From Actinomycetota bacterium (GTDB lineage: Bacteria; Actinomycetota; Actinomycetes; Nanopelagicales; Nanopelagicaceae), in NCBI GenBank assembly GCA_009927575.1, contig RFMS01000120.1, positions 1-39,309 on the forward strand: DNA of 39,309 nucleotides, in the 5' to 3' direction. Position numbers and translations under genes: made by a program. Under the pieces are notes generated by a model. The model was not told the DNA's origin. It did not search any database and saw nothing but the letters and a program-made list of their open reading frames with translations. This document shows positions 1-9,790 of the stretch, one piece after another (the first letter of the stretch is position 1; each line of letters starts with the position of its first letter).

Positions 1-462
1 TTGGCCAGAAGATATAGAACTGTTCTTCAATACTTAACGACCAAAGGTGCAGAAGTGGTTTTTCAACGGCTGCAGCATCAAAGTAGTTCACTTGTGCAAA
101 GAGAACGAAGTTAGTATAAAAACAGACGAACCCGCTAATACTGAGCCAAACTGCGAGAAATCCTCGGGTAGCAGTAAGACCCAACCGAGAATAAGAGCAA
201 CAAGGAGTGCAATGAGAAGGCTTGGGATAATTCGTCGAATACGACGTGAATAGAAGTTCCGTATTTTGAAATTTCCGTTATCAAGCTCGGCAACGATTAT
301 TTGAGTAATAAGAAATCCGGAAATGACAAAGAAGATATCAACGCCAACAAATCCACCCGGTACTAATGATGGAAAAGCATGGAAAGCAATGACACTCAAA
401 ACAGCAATTGCGCGTATCCCGTCGATATCGGGGCGGTAATTACTAGTTTTATGAGAGCGCAC
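1..462 (-). CDS. Acyltransferase family 3 (OafA/YrhL-like) membrane protein, N-terminal part, frame broken
   Basis: The start of an integral-membrane acyltransferase of the Acyl_transf_3 family, which transfers acyl groups to surface polysaccharides or other envelope glycans. The N-terminus shows the family pattern: [21 protein letters not shown] with the catalytic-type His, then [18 protein letters not shown], an [10 protein letters not shown] stretch and further hydrophobic helices. The ORF track stops it at 124 aa, but on the - strand the next frame continues without a gap with [20 protein letters not shown] and [10 protein letters not shown], both hallmark sequences. One missing base near 108-112 (an A run) explains the break. 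The gene runs off the left edge, so the rest of the membrane domain is unseen. Its start lies 63 bp from the divergent tRNA-Arg. The acceptor substrate cannot be told from sequence. Confidence 0.85.
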
Positions 463-525
463 GTGTCATTTTGGCATAATTTAAAAAATCGGTAGGCTTC
501 AGACCTTCCCAAAAGCAACAAATCT

Positions 526-598
526 GCGCTCGTAGCTCAACGGATAGAGCATCTGACTACGGATCAGAAGGTTAGGGGTTCGAATCCCTTCGAGCGCG
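526..598 (+). tRNA. tRNA-Arg (anticodon ACG)
   Basis: A full cloverleaf can be drawn: acceptor GCGCTCG/CGAGCGC, D stem GCTC/GAGC, anticodon stem TCTGA/TCAGA with loop CTACGGA, a five-base variable region, and T arm AGGGG-TTCGAAT-CCCTT. Positions 34-36 are ACG, so after inosine formation it should read CGU, CGC and CGA. The D loop AACGGATA carries A20, a known arginine identity base. CCA is not encoded. The discriminator appears to be G. The SDR gene begins 24 nt downstream, so they may share a transcript. Confidence 0.95.
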
Positions 599-622
599 CA
601 CTAGTTGGAAGAAAGGCTTTCA

Positions 623-1216
623 ATGAAAATTCTTGTAGTTGGTTCAACAGGACTTATTGGTTCGTATGTAGCGAAAGCTCTAGAAAAGCATGGGGAAGTT
701 GTTGGAGTTTCTCGTTCCACTGCGATATCAGTGGACGTGAAAGATCCAGCTTCAATTAAAGCTATGTATGAAAAAGTAGGAAAAGTAGATGCGGTTGCTT
801 CGTGCATTGGGAAAGTTGCGTTTAAATCAATAACTGAATTGACCTATGACGAGTATCTGGCTGGCCTGAAAGACAAAGTAATGGGCCAAGTAGAACTTGT
901 GAGAGTAGGTATGGAGTATGTAAATGACGGCGGCTCATTTACTTTGATGACTGGAATTTTGGCGCGAGATCCGATTCCTGCTGGTTCAGTGGCTGCGCTA
1001 GCAAACGGTGCGATTGAATCATTCACCTTGGCAGCGGCTATCGAATTACCGAGAAATTTACGTATTAATACAGTCAGTCCGAACGTGTTAGTGGAAGCAA
1101 CGAGTTATCACTCAGCATTTCCAGGATTCCATCAAGTACCCGCTTCAGTTGTTGCAGATACGTACGTGAAATCAATTATGGGCAAACAGACTGGTCAGGT
1201 TTATAAGCTCGATTAA
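623..1216 (+). CDS. Small short-chain dehydrogenase/reductase-like protein
   Basis: A 197-aa Rossmann-fold protein of the SDR superfamily. The N-terminal VGSTGLIGSYVAKAL is a GxxGxxG dinucleotide-binding loop, and INTVSPNVL near the C-terminal third is the usual SDR strand after the active site. The canonical YxxxK catalytic pair is not visible: the equivalent stretch reads SVAALANGAIESF, with Asn where Tyr is expected and no Lys. Small SDRs of about 200 aa with this degenerate site exist, so it may bind NAD(P) without classical catalysis or use other residues. I chose ATG 623 over the TTG at 605 because GAAAGG sits at the right distance upstream and the family starts directly with the first beta strand. 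The substrate is unknown. Confidence 0.8.
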   Translation: MKILVVGSTGLIGSYVAKALEKHGEVVGVSRSTAISVDVKDPASIKAMYEKVGKVDAVASCIGKVAFKSITELTYDEYLAGLKDKVMGQVELVRVGMEYVNDGGSFTLMTGILARDPIPAGSVAALANGAIESFTLAAAIELPRNLRINTVSPNVLVEATSYHSAFPGFHQVPASVVADTYVKSIMGKQTGQVYKLD

Positions 1217-1373
1217 TAGGTAACTCGATTAGCGTGAAATGCGTGGTAATTCGAATGAGAAATCACTGTTAGAATTCACCCTGTAACGCCAGCGCTTGCA
1301 CAATGTCAGCGCCTTGCGAGTCTTAATCACTAATCACCACCGAGACGCGCATCATGTCTCGAATGGAATATGT

Positions 1374-2667
1374 ATGTCTTTTGCTCAACTTGGAGTTAAC
1401 CCTGCAATCGTAAAGTTATTGCAGTCATCTGGAATTACTGAACCTTTCCCGATTCAAACAGCGACTTTGCCTGACGCTATAGGGGCAGAGATATTTTGGG
1501 TCGCGGACAGACGGGATCAGGTAAAACGCTTGCGTTTGGTCTTGCTCTGCTTAGTCGTTTAGCGAATCGACAAGCGAAACCACAACGCCCGCTAGGACTA
1601 ATACTTTCTCCTACTCGCGAACTAGCGATGCAGATCTCTGATGTCATCACACCACTATCTCGCGCAGTGAATTTGAATTCACAAGTTATTGCTGGTGGAT
1701 TGGCATATTCAAAGCAGACTCAAGCGCTCAAGCGCGGAGTTCCTATTTTGGTTGCAACGCCGGACGTTTAATCGATTTGATTGAAAAAGGCCATGTCGAA
1801 CTAGATGCAGTTGAGATTACAGTTCTGGATGAAGCTGATCAGATGGCGGATATGGGATTTTTGCCAGTTGTAAAAGAGATTTTGGATCAGACAAAACCAA
1901 ATGGTCAGCGAATGCTCTTTAGCGCAACACTTGATCGCGACGTCGATTCATTAGTGAAGAAATATTTAAAGAATCCGGTTACACATTCATTGGCAGTGGA
2001 GAAGAAAACAGAAGCAAATATGGCGCACCATGTTTTGGTTATGGAACATGGCCATAAAGATGAAATCACTACTCAGATTGCAGCTCGCGAAGGCAGAACA
2101 ATTTTCTTCGTTCGAACAAAGCATGGCGCGGATAAATTAGCTGAAAAGATGATGAAAGCAGGTGTTCCAGTTGGAGCGCTACATGGTGGCAAAACACAGG
2201 GTCATCGCACACGCGTCTTAGATGCTTTTAGATCTGGAAAAACCAAGGCGTTGGTGGCAACTGATGTAGCCGCTCGCGGAATTCACGTCGATGATGTTTC
2301 GTTAGTAGTACACGTGGATGCGCCGGAAAATCATAAAGATTATTTACATCGAGCTGGTCGAACAGCACGTGCTGGAGCAGTTGGAACCGTTGTTACATTA
2401 GCGACGCATAAGCAGCGAAAAGGCGTTCATGGCCTTACAGCAAGAGCTGGTGTGAAACTTCGTGAAACAGCTGTGCGTCCATTAGATAAAGAATTAGTGA
2501 GAATTACTGGCGCTGTTGAACCATCTGGAATCTCAGTAGAAGTTGCGCCAACACCAAAACGCGAACGCAGTAAACCTGGAAGAAGTTTCCGAGGATCACG
2601 CGCTCGCGGTGGTGGAAAGCATAAGAAACGTCCGAACGATCGCCGTTCGAGAAGTTTTAGGGATTAA
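1374..2667 (+). CDS. DEAD-box ATP-dependent RNA helicase (two frame breaks)
   Basis: An RNA helicase of the RhlE/CsdA type that unwinds RNA duplexes, probably in ribosome assembly or mRNA turnover. The ORF track splits it into three, but together the pieces carry every family motif in order: Q motif (PFPIQTATLPDAI), Walker A TGSGKT, SPTRELA, TPGR, DEAD in VLDEADQMADMGF, SAT, the helicase C motifs VATDVAARGIHVDD and HRAGRTARAG, then a very basic Arg/Gly/Lys tail for RNA binding. One missing G in the run at 1482-1485 and one at 1762-1763 (completing TPGR) restore a 431-aa protein of normal length. ATG 1374 begins MSFAQLG, typical for the family. The end overlaps the convergent Ala-rich gene by 11 bp. 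Both breaks look like sequencing errors. Confidence 0.9.
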
Positions 2668-3034
2668 TACCAGCAGCTTTTAGCGTTGCTGCGTATGCAG
2701 CTTCAGCAGCCTTATTAGCAGCATCGCGATTAGCGATTGCTGTGTCAACTGCTTTGGCGTAATCAGCAAGTACCGGAGCTGTTTTCTTGTTAGCAGTTCG
2801 GGCTGCAGTTAATGCAGCATCGCGATTCTTTTTTGCCGTTGCAACCGCAGCTGCGTAGGCGGCTTTTGCAGCATTGAAAGCGGCAAGACGAGTTTTCTGT
2901 GCAGCTTTCTGAGTAGCTGCTTGTGCAGCAGTGAGCTTTGTGGTCACCGTTGTTGTATCTGCATGTGCCGTAAGTGCAGAAGTTGAAAGAAGCGCACCGA
3001 CAACAATTGCGGTGAGGGAACGTTTGATTTTCAT
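2657..3034 (-). CDS. Small secreted alanine-rich helical protein, function unknown
   Basis: About 125 aa. It has a clear Sec signal peptide (MKIKRSLTAIVVGALLSTSA, cleavage probably after ALTAHA) followed by an Ala/Lys/Thr-rich segment with no Gly or Pro for most of its length, predicted to form one long helix or coiled coil. The repeats have an AAxKAA-like periodicity, and the mature part has no Cys. I do not recognise a named family. The helix resembles in composition the coiled-coil part of the NlpC/P60 protein at 33.7 kb, but that is low-complexity similarity only. ATG 3034 is favoured over the upstream start at 3136 because GAAAGG lies just before it and the signal peptide begins there. 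It is divergent from pcp and convergent with the helicase. Confidence 0.75.
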   Translation of the reverse strand: MKIKRSLTAIVVGALLSTSALTAHADTTTVTTKLTAAQAATQKAAQKTRLAAFNAAKAAYAAAVATAKKNRDAALTAARTANKKTAPVLADYAKAVDTAIANRDAANKAAEAAYAATLKAAGINP

Positions 3035-3113
3035 TATGAAACCTTTCGCTGAGAAGGCAAATGTAGTTTGGCTTCTTACTATCGGCAAATGAGCGACTGT
3101 GAAAGAATTGCCT

Positions 3114-3723
3114 GTGCGTAAAACTGCCTTAGTCACTGGGTTTGAACCCTTTAATGGTGCAGCGCTAAATCCTTCGCACGAGATAGTCCAAGAATTAGCA
3201 AGAAAGAAATTTGATGACGTTCAACTGATCACAGAAACCTTGCCCTGTGTCTTCAGCACGGCGAGCCAGCTTTTAAGTGGGCTAATAGAGAAAAGTAAAC
3301 CAGACGTAGTTATTGCGTTGGGCCAAGCTGAAGGTCGCAACCAGATCACTCCAGAGAAAATTGCTATCAACCTCGATGATGCGCGAATCGCTGATAATGC
3401 AGGCGAGCAGCGAAAAAACTTGAGAATCATAGAAAACGGCCCAGATGGTTTATTTAGCACGCTACCTATTGATCGAATTGTTTCAGAAATAAGTAGCTAC
3501 CGGAATTCCGGTGGGAACTTCTTTTACCGCTGGAACTTTCTTATGCAATAACGTTTTCTATTCAATGCAATATCTACTTCAAAGTTCCTCGACACTTTCT
3601 GGATTTATTCATGTGCCGCTTATGAGTGAACAGGCAGATGATTTTCCAGGATTGCCAACTATGGATTTAGAGAAGATGGTTGAAGCAATCTCGATCGCAA
3701 TCACGGTAGCGTGTCACTCATGA
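3114..3723 (+). CDS. pcp: Pyrrolidone-carboxylate (pyroglutamyl) peptidase, frame broken
   Basis: A cytoplasmic cysteine peptidase (C15) that removes N-terminal pyroglutamate from peptides. The family signatures are all there: VTGFEPFNGAALNPS at the start, GQAEGRNQITPEKIAINLDD with the catalytic Glu, AGTFLCNNVFY with the nucleophile Cys, and GFIHVP with the catalytic His. The Cys and His segments are in a different frame from the first half. The switch lies at about 3500-3515, around CCGGAATTCCGG. Either one inserted base or loss of one copy of an 8-bp AATTCCGG unit would explain it; the second restores the expected NSGIPV reading. The corrected length of about 202-205 aa is normal. GTG 3114 gives the family start; GTG 3099 is the alternative. 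The stop overlaps the next ATG by 4 bp. Confidence 0.85.
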
Positions 3724-4726
3724 CCATACGTTGGGCTGTTGTTGCCACTGGCGGTATGGCGCGTGCCATGGTTGAAGATTTTCATCTCATTTCCGATGCA
3801 GAGATAAAAGTTATTGTTTCAAGAACTCAGGCTCGCGCAGATGAAGCGGCTCGTGAATGGAATATTGCAGAAGGAAGTTCTGACTACGATTCAGTTCTCA
3901 AACGCTCAGATATTGATGCGGTGTATATCGCGACACCACATGTCTTTCATTTCGAGCAGTCGAAGCGTGCTCTCGAAGCAGGCAAGCACGTATTAGTGGA
4001 AAAACCGATCACCATGAACGCTAATGAAGCGCGAGAGTTACAGACAATTGCAAAGGCTTCCGGTAAATTTTTGATGGAAGCAATGTGGATGGTATTTAGC
4101 CCGGCGATTGTTGAAGCGCTACTTCTCGCAAAATCTGGCGCGCTAGGAACAGTGACATTCGTCGAAGCAAATTTTGGCGTGGCATTCGATTTCGATCGAA
4201 GCAAGGCAGCGACGAACCGTTTATGGAATAGAAAGCTAGGTGGCGGAACCTTGCTCGATCAAGGTATTTATCCGATTTCATTGGCCCACGAACTATTCGG
4301 CAAACCTATTGAATCCCATGTTCGGGGCGATATCGGGGAAACTGATATCGATATTGAAGCAGCAATGGTGCTTGAGTTTGCAGGAGGTGAGCGAGCTGCG
4401 CTTTCATCATCGATGCGAAACCACACACCGCTCAACGCTTCGATTAGTGGAGATAAAGGATTTATAGAGATTGAAAGTCCATTTTGGGCCCACCTGCGAT
4501 TAGAAAATTGACGCGCGATCCAAAAACGCAACGAATTCTTACTGATGAACGAGAAGAATTTATAAAAGAAGGCAATGGCTATGTTCCGATGTTGCGAGAA
4601 GTACATCGGGCTATAAAGTCTGGAGCAACGGAACACCCTATGAGAACTCTCGATCAATCAATATCTGTAATGGAAAATATTGATGGATTACTTGCAGATA
4701 TTCGACGCACTAATGGGAAACCGTAG
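3720..4726 (+). CDS. Gfo/Idh/MocA-family NAD(P)-dependent oxidoreductase, frame broken
   Basis: A 335-aa dehydrogenase of the glucose-fructose oxidoreductase/inositol dehydrogenase family, likely acting on a sugar, polyol or diol. The N-terminal Rossmann domain starts MTIRWAVVATGGMARAMV. The conserved HVLVEKPITMNA supplies the family's EKP Lys, and GGTLLDQGIYPISLAHELFG in the C-terminal domain matches the dihydrodiol dehydrogenase-like branch. The ORF track breaks it at 4511. A missing C in the CCC run at 4489-4491 joins the C-terminal 80 residues (PFWAPPAIRKLTRD). The ATGA overlap with pcp and the 15-bp gap to the next gene suggest one operon. The exact substrate is not readable from sequence. 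Confidence 0.85.
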
Positions 4727-4741
4727 AAAGAAAATGAAGTC

Positions 4742-7437
4742 GTGAGCACTCGAGCAATAGATCGTTATGCATATGCTCATGATGCATCTCATTACTTACT
4801 CATTCCAAACGAAGTTATTAAGGCTGAAGACACCGATCACGTTGAGAGAAAATTACGCGAAGCTTTTGCATCTGGCGTGCCGATCACATTCCGTTCCGGT
4901 GGAACAAGTTTGAGTGGTCAAGCCGTAACCGACTCATTAATGATTGATACTCGAGCGCATTTTAAAAAGATTGAAGTTCTTGATAACGGTGCTCGAGTTC
5001 GAGTTCAACCTGGCGCAACTGTAAGAGAGGTAAATACTCGACTAGCGCGATTTGGTTACAAATTAGGTCCAGATCCAGCAAGTGAAGCTGCTTGCACCAT
5101 TGGTGGAGTTATTGCAAATAATTCAAGCGGCATGGTCTGCGGTACCGAGTTCAATACGTATAAGACTTTAGAGTCCGTGGTTCTGGTTTTCGCTAACGGA
5201 GCACGAATTAATACCGCAGATAAAGATGCCGATAATCAGCTGAAATCAAAGCTTCCTGAGCTGTACGAAATGATGGTGCGGTTAAGAGATCGCATCCACT
5301 CACAACCTCATGTTGTAGAAGAGATCAAACGCCAGTTCTCTATTAAGAACACTATGGGATACGGAGTAAACGCCTTTCTCGACTTCACGTCACCAATCGA
5401 CATCATCACTCATCTGATTATTGGAAGCGAAGGAACACTTGCATTTGTCGCTGAGGCAACTTTTCGAACAGTCCCCATCAAACCGCATGTGGCTACTTCA
5501 CTTCTCGTTTTTGATTCGCTCCAACAAGCCACATTTTCATTATCGCAATTAGTTGAATCAGGTTTAGCAGCAATTGAACTTTTGGATTCCACATCATTAA
5601 AAGTTGCTCAACTCGATCCAAAAGCGCCTAGTGAACTACAAGATATTCAAGTCAAGAGCCACTCAGCGCTTCTGGTTGAGTTCCAGGAACTTAATCAAGA
5701 AACGTTGAAGGCAAGAATTGATGGTGCGCAGGAATTACTAAGAAAAACTTACTGTGTCAAACCATCCACAATTTCATGAAGGCTCGAAAGTTCGAGGCGA
5801 TCTGTGGCATATTCGTAAAGGGTTATATGCAACTGTTGCTGGGAATCGACCATCAGGTACGACTGCGTTGTTAGAGGATGTTGCTGTTCCACTTCCACGC
5901 CTGGCAGAGACCTGTGGTTCACTTGTAGATCTTTTTACTAAACATAACTATCAAGAAAGCGTAATTTTCGGACACGCGAAAGATGGAAATATCCACTTCC
6001 TTCTTAACGAACGCTTCGATGACAAACTTTCCTTAGCAAGATATTCCAAATTCACTGACGATATGGTCGAACTTGTACTTGGAAATGGTGGAACGTAAAG
6101 GCAGAACACGGAACTGGACGCATCATGGCGCCATTTGTAAGGCGTCAATACGGTGAAGAAATCTATGCAATTATGCGGGAAATCAAAGCAATTTTCGATC
6201 CTCGAAATATCTTGAATCCAGGCATCATGATTTCAGATGACTCAGAGCTGCATGTAAAGAATTTGAAATCCGTACCATCAATCGAGAAAGAAGTTGATCG
6301 ATGCGTTGAGTGCGGATATTGCGAACCAGTATGTCCGAGCAAGAACATCACCTTGACACCAAGACAGCGAATCGTGCTTCGCAGGGAATTGGTGAGTGCT
6401 CAGCAAAGAGGAGATGTAAAACTACAACGAGAGATTGAGCGAGATTATTCTTACGATGGAGTTGACACTTGTGCCGTAGATGGCATGTGCCAGGTTGCAT
6501 GTCCGGTACTCATTAACACTGGTGATTTAGTCCGCCGGTTACGTGATGAACAGGCAGCTGTAGGAGAAAAGGCTGTGTGGACCTTATTAAGCAAACAGTG
6601 GAGCTACGGAACTCAATTACTTGGCTCACTTATTTCATTGGCACATAAAGTTCCAACTCTGAGTGCGCTCGTTTTGAATTCTCTTAGGAAAATATCGGCC
6701 AAGGTCCCCTTAATTAATACGGAAATAATTTCTGGAGGAAAAGCACGAACGGGCTTAAGAAATCCCCACGCAACAGTTGTGTATTTCCCTTCGTGCACGA
6801 GTTCGATTTTTGGTGGCTCAACTCCTGATGCCTTTCTTGAGTTATGTCAGAAAGCCGGAGTAACCGTAAAAATTCCAAAGGAGATCGCTGGCGCATGTTG
6901 TGGAACGCCATGGAAATCTAAAGGGATGAACGATGGATACCGTTCAATGCGAGCTCAAACTGGCGAACTATTAAATAAGTTGACTAAAGATGGTGCGCTT
7001 CCCATTGTGAGTGATAGTTCCTCGTGCACGCAGGGCTTAGGTGAAATTAATTCAGAGTACAAAGTTATTGATGTGGTGACATTTACTCTCACTACGTTAG
7101 TGCCGGCGCTAAAACTGCGAAAAATAGGGCTTTGGCGCTCCATCCCACCTGCTCTTCAACTCAGCTTGGAATTAACGATGATTTAGTTGCACTCGGAAAG
7201 GCAATTTCAGAGAACGTATATGTCCCTGATGCGTGGAGTTGCTGCGCTTATGCCGGAGATCGCGGAGCGATTCATCCAGAACTCACTGAGTCTGCGACGC
7301 GAGCCGAAGCCGACGAAATTAAATCTCAACAATTTGATCGGTATGCATCCTGCAATCGAACCTGTGAAATTGGTATGTCACAAAGTACGGGGAAGAATTA
7401 TCAGCACATCATTGAATTAGTAAACGAACTGTCATAG
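4742..7437 (+). CDS. Fused FAD-binding and Fe-S D-2-hydroxyacid (D-lactate-type) dehydrogenase, three frame breaks
   Basis: An 898-aa fusion of a GlcD-like flavin domain and a GlcF-like iron-sulfur domain, the type that oxidises D-lactate or another D-2-hydroxyacid and passes electrons to the respiratory chain at the inner membrane face. The FAD domain shows FRSGGTSLSGQAV, GPDPASEAACTIGGVIANN and IGSEGTLAF, and later KAEHGTGR. The Fe-S half has CVECGYCEPVCPS, CAVDGMCQVACPV, GACCGTPW and SCNRTC. Four ORF pieces fit end to end after removing one A from the run at 5743-5747, adding one base near 6094, and adding one A at 7120-7124. All four have continuous family homology, so this is one gene. 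GTG 4742 is the start. The nitroreductase-like gene follows after 9 bp. Confidence 0.88.
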
Positions 7438-7446
7438 CCTCGCGAA

Positions 7447-8106
7447 ATGAAATATCAGCCAGAACGAATACCAATCGACGATGCGTTAAAACGCGGCAGA
7501 GCTTTCCATGAATTGATGGAAGGTCGACGAAGTGTTCGAATGTTCTCGGATGAGCAAGTACCTCGTGAATGTATAGAGATTGCGGTCGCAACAGCAAATA
7601 CTGCTCCGAGCGGAGCGCATCAACAACCATGGACTTTTTGTGCGACAAACGATCCTGAGATAAAACACGAGATCAGATTGGCTGCAGAGAAAGAAGAACG
7701 AGAAAATTACGAAGGCGGGCGGTTACCACCTGCCTGGCGAGAAGCGCTCGCGCCGATTGGGACAAATTCTGATAAGAGTTATCTCGATGTGGTCTCATGG
7801 ATTGTTGTTGTCTTTGCTCAAAAATCAACACCGATGCCGGATGGTTCGCTTCGTAAGAATTATTATGTGAGCGAATCTGTAGGTATCGCGTGTGGGTTAT
7901 TTATCGCAAGTTTGCATTCACAAGGTTTAGCGACTCTTACACATACGCCAAATCCCATGGGTTTTCTCAATGAGATTTTTGATAGACCTTCGACAGAACG
8001 GCCTTACATTCTCTTTCCCATCGGATATCCCGCAAAAGATTGCGTAGTTCCTGATCTCACCCGCAAAAGCGTCGATGACGTATTGCTTGAATTTAAGCGT
8101 AAATAG
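7447..8106 (+). CDS. Nitroreductase-fold flavoprotein, iodotyrosine deiodinase-like
   Basis: A 219-aa FMN enzyme of the nitroreductase superfamily. It tracks the iodotyrosine dehalogenase (IYD) branch closely along its length: EGRRSVRMFSDEQVP, NTAPSGAHQQPWTF (FMN phosphate and re-face loop), EEREN-Y in the lid, SVGIACGLFIASLHSQGL and FPIGYPAKDCVVPDL. Bacterial IYD homologues reductively dehalogenate halotyrosines. Here the lid Glu and Tyr that contact the substrate zwitterion appear present, but the third contact, a Lys in the animal enzymes, aligns with EALAPIGTN and seems absent. The substrate may therefore differ. It is the last gene of the + strand run from pcp and abuts the convergent ABC genes. 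Assignment to the superfamily is firm; the substrate is inference. Confidence 0.85.
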   Translation: MKYQPERIPIDDALKRGRAFHELMEGRRSVRMFSDEQVPRECIEIAVATANTAPSGAHQQPWTFCATNDPEIKHEIRLAAEKEERENYEGGRLPPAWREALAPIGTNSDKSYLDVVSWIVVVFAQKSTPMPDGSLRKNYYVSESVGIACGLFIASLHSQGLATLTHTPNPMGFLNEIFDRPSTERPYILFPIGYPAKDCVVPDLTRKSVDDVLLEFKRK

Positions 8107-8122
8107 CTGAAAAACTCAGGGG

Positions 8123-8950
8123 TTAGCGGAGAAAGAGCGCTGTTAATCGTTTCGTGGTGAAGAACAATCCAAGGCAAATCATCGCAACGAAGTAGAGAAT
8201 ATGTATCAGTGTTGCAATACCTACCTGTCCTAACATGATGCCACGAACAAGTGAAATCGCGTGCCACAGTGGTAAGGCTTGGATAATCCATTGAATAAAT
8301 TGCGGATACACAGAGATAGGAAAGAAAGAACCAGAAAAGAGAAACATTGGCAACATAAAAATATTGATCATGTTCATCTGTTGATAGGACTTCATGTACG
8401 ACGTGATGGCCATACCAAATGAAGCAAAACCAAAAGCGATTAATACTGCGGCAGGGATAGCGAGAAGCCCCCACCAACTAGTTACTAAACCTAACGGTGT
8501 AACAACGGCCATGAAACCGAGTGCATAAATCAAACCACGAAAGAGCGCCCAAGCAATTTCACCTAATGCAACATCAAGAGCGCCAAGTGAAGTTGCGAGC
8601 ATTGATTGATAGAGCTTACTTTCGTTAATTTTCCAGAATACGTTCCACGTAGAGTCATACACTGCGCCATTCATAGCGCTCGTTGCTAAAAGGCCAGGAG
8701 CAATATAGGCAGCATACGAAATAGTTTGACCGTTGCTTGTCATTCCACCAATAAGAGAGCCCACACCAAAACCAAAAGAGAAGAGAAAGAGAACGGGCTC
8801 AAGAAAACCACTCAACACGATAATCCATGTCGAAGATTTGAACGCTAACCAACTGCGTTCAAGTGGACTGTTAACTCGACCAGCAAAATACTTCTCAAGC
8901 GGCTTGCCGATTCGACTTTCGGCGATAGCAACTGCGCTTTTAGTAATCAT
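8123..8950 (-). CDS. ABC-2 type transporter permease (second subunit)
   Basis: A 275-aa inner-membrane protein with about six hydrophobic segments. It has the ABC-2 pattern of NodJ/DrrB-type exporters: a cytoplasmic N-terminal helix (ERSWLAFKSSTWIIVLSGFLEP), a GFGVGSLIG loop, then YIAPGLLATSAMNGAVYDS and a C-terminal MLPMFLFSGSFFPISVYPQF segment followed by ALPLWHAISLVRG. It overlaps the preceding permease by 4 bp (ATGA), so the two are probably translationally coupled and pair as a heterodimer with the ATPase encoded at 9790-10716. The exported compound is unknown. It ends 16 bp from the convergent nitroreductase-like gene with no clear terminator. Confidence 0.88.
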   Translation of the reverse strand: MITKSAVAIAESRIGKPLEKYFAGRVNSPLERSWLAFKSSTWIIVLSGFLEPVLFLFSFGFGVGSLIGGMTSNGQTISYAAYIAPGLLATSAMNGAVYDSTWNVFWKINESKLYQSMLATSLGALDVALGEIAWALFRGLIYALGFMAVVTPLGLVTSWWGLLAIPAAVLIAFGFASFGMAITSYMKSYQQMNMINIFMLPMFLFSGSFFPISVYPQFIQWIIQALPLWHAISLVRGIMLGQVGIATLIHILYFVAMICLGLFFTTKRLTALFLR

Positions 8951-9790
8951 TTAGCGAGCCGATTCGTATATGCGTTTTGAGCGGCACGGATACCGATAAC
9001 CAAAATAATGGCGAGGAATGAAATGTGAATGGCAAGCATTTGCCCGGAAATAGAGTGCCCATAGGTGAAATATCGGCCTAATTCAGTGGCATGCCAGAGC
9101 GGTGAGATCCATCCAATTGGTTGAAGGAATATCGGCATTGTTGAGAGTGGGGTAGAAAGTTCCGGAGAATAAAAATAGCGGCATGATGATAAAACGACCG
9201 AGAATTGAGAAGAAGAAATCTTCCTTTACTACTTTTCCTGCGATTGCCAACATCATCGCACCGAATGCCGCACCGGCAAACATCGCAACCGCAATTGCTA
9301 ACCACGCGGTTCCAGCTTTTAATGCGCCAAAGAAAAAGAGAAGAATCCAATAAATAGCGACAGTAAAAGCAACGCGAACCAAAGCCGCAATATAGACGCC
9401 ATTAGCAATCTGCTTTCCGGTGAGAGGAGTCGCATTCATCGCGAAAAAATTCTTATTCCATTTGAATCCTTGAAGCGTTGGCATCACCACTTCATCAATT
9501 GCACCTTGAATAGCAGTACTTGCTAAAAGTGCTGGTCCAAGGAAAGTTAGATAAGGGACGCCATCAACGCCGCGCGATCCTTGATTTGCATCAACAAGAG
9601 AGCCGATTCCTACTCCAACAGAAAGTAAATAAAGAAGTGGGTTGGCAATTGCTTGCGTAATAATCCCGTTAAGCCACTTAGCCATATGTTTAAAACGGGA
9701 TTCACTGACAAATAGCGCGCCAAATCGATGTATTCGTTTTGTGTCAACGAGAGTGAGTGAACCTTTTCTCGTCCGTTCGTAGATAGACAT
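8947..9790 (-). CDS. ABC-2 type transporter permease (first subunit), frame broken
   Basis: A 280-aa membrane subunit paralogous to its downstream neighbour. Its N-terminal part has the same plan (LSVGVGIGSLVDANQG, TFLGPALLASTAIQGAIDE, IMPLFLFSGTFYP). The ORF track ends it at 9083, but the expected C-terminal piece PIFLQPIGWISPLWHATELG with the last membrane helix follows in the next frame. One extra base in the GGGG run at 9149-9152 (CCCC on the coding strand) accounts for the break, and removing it gives FYPLSTMPIFLQPIGW. ATG 9790 overlaps the ATPase stop as TGATG; GTG 9793 is an alternative start. It should form the export pore together with the second permease. Confidence 0.87.

Noticed and set aside
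1342-1360. GAGAC/GTCTC hairpin before the helicase, possible cold-shock leader
   Set aside because: A five-base stem with a nine-base loop is too weak, and the 157-bp gap shows no other recognisable element.
1374-2667. Programmed ribosomal frameshifting in the helicase
   Set aside because: There is no slippery heptamer with a downstream structure at the breaks, and both are simple G-run deficits like those in unrelated genes.
3089-3121. Short upstream ORF (10 codons) before pcp
   Set aside because: It has no ribosome site and overlaps the pcp start out of frame, so chance is sufficient.
4742-7437. Separate glcD- and glcF-like genes instead of one fusion
   Set aside because: The pieces continue family homology through each break without any plausible start or ribosome site, so a single fused gene is simpler.
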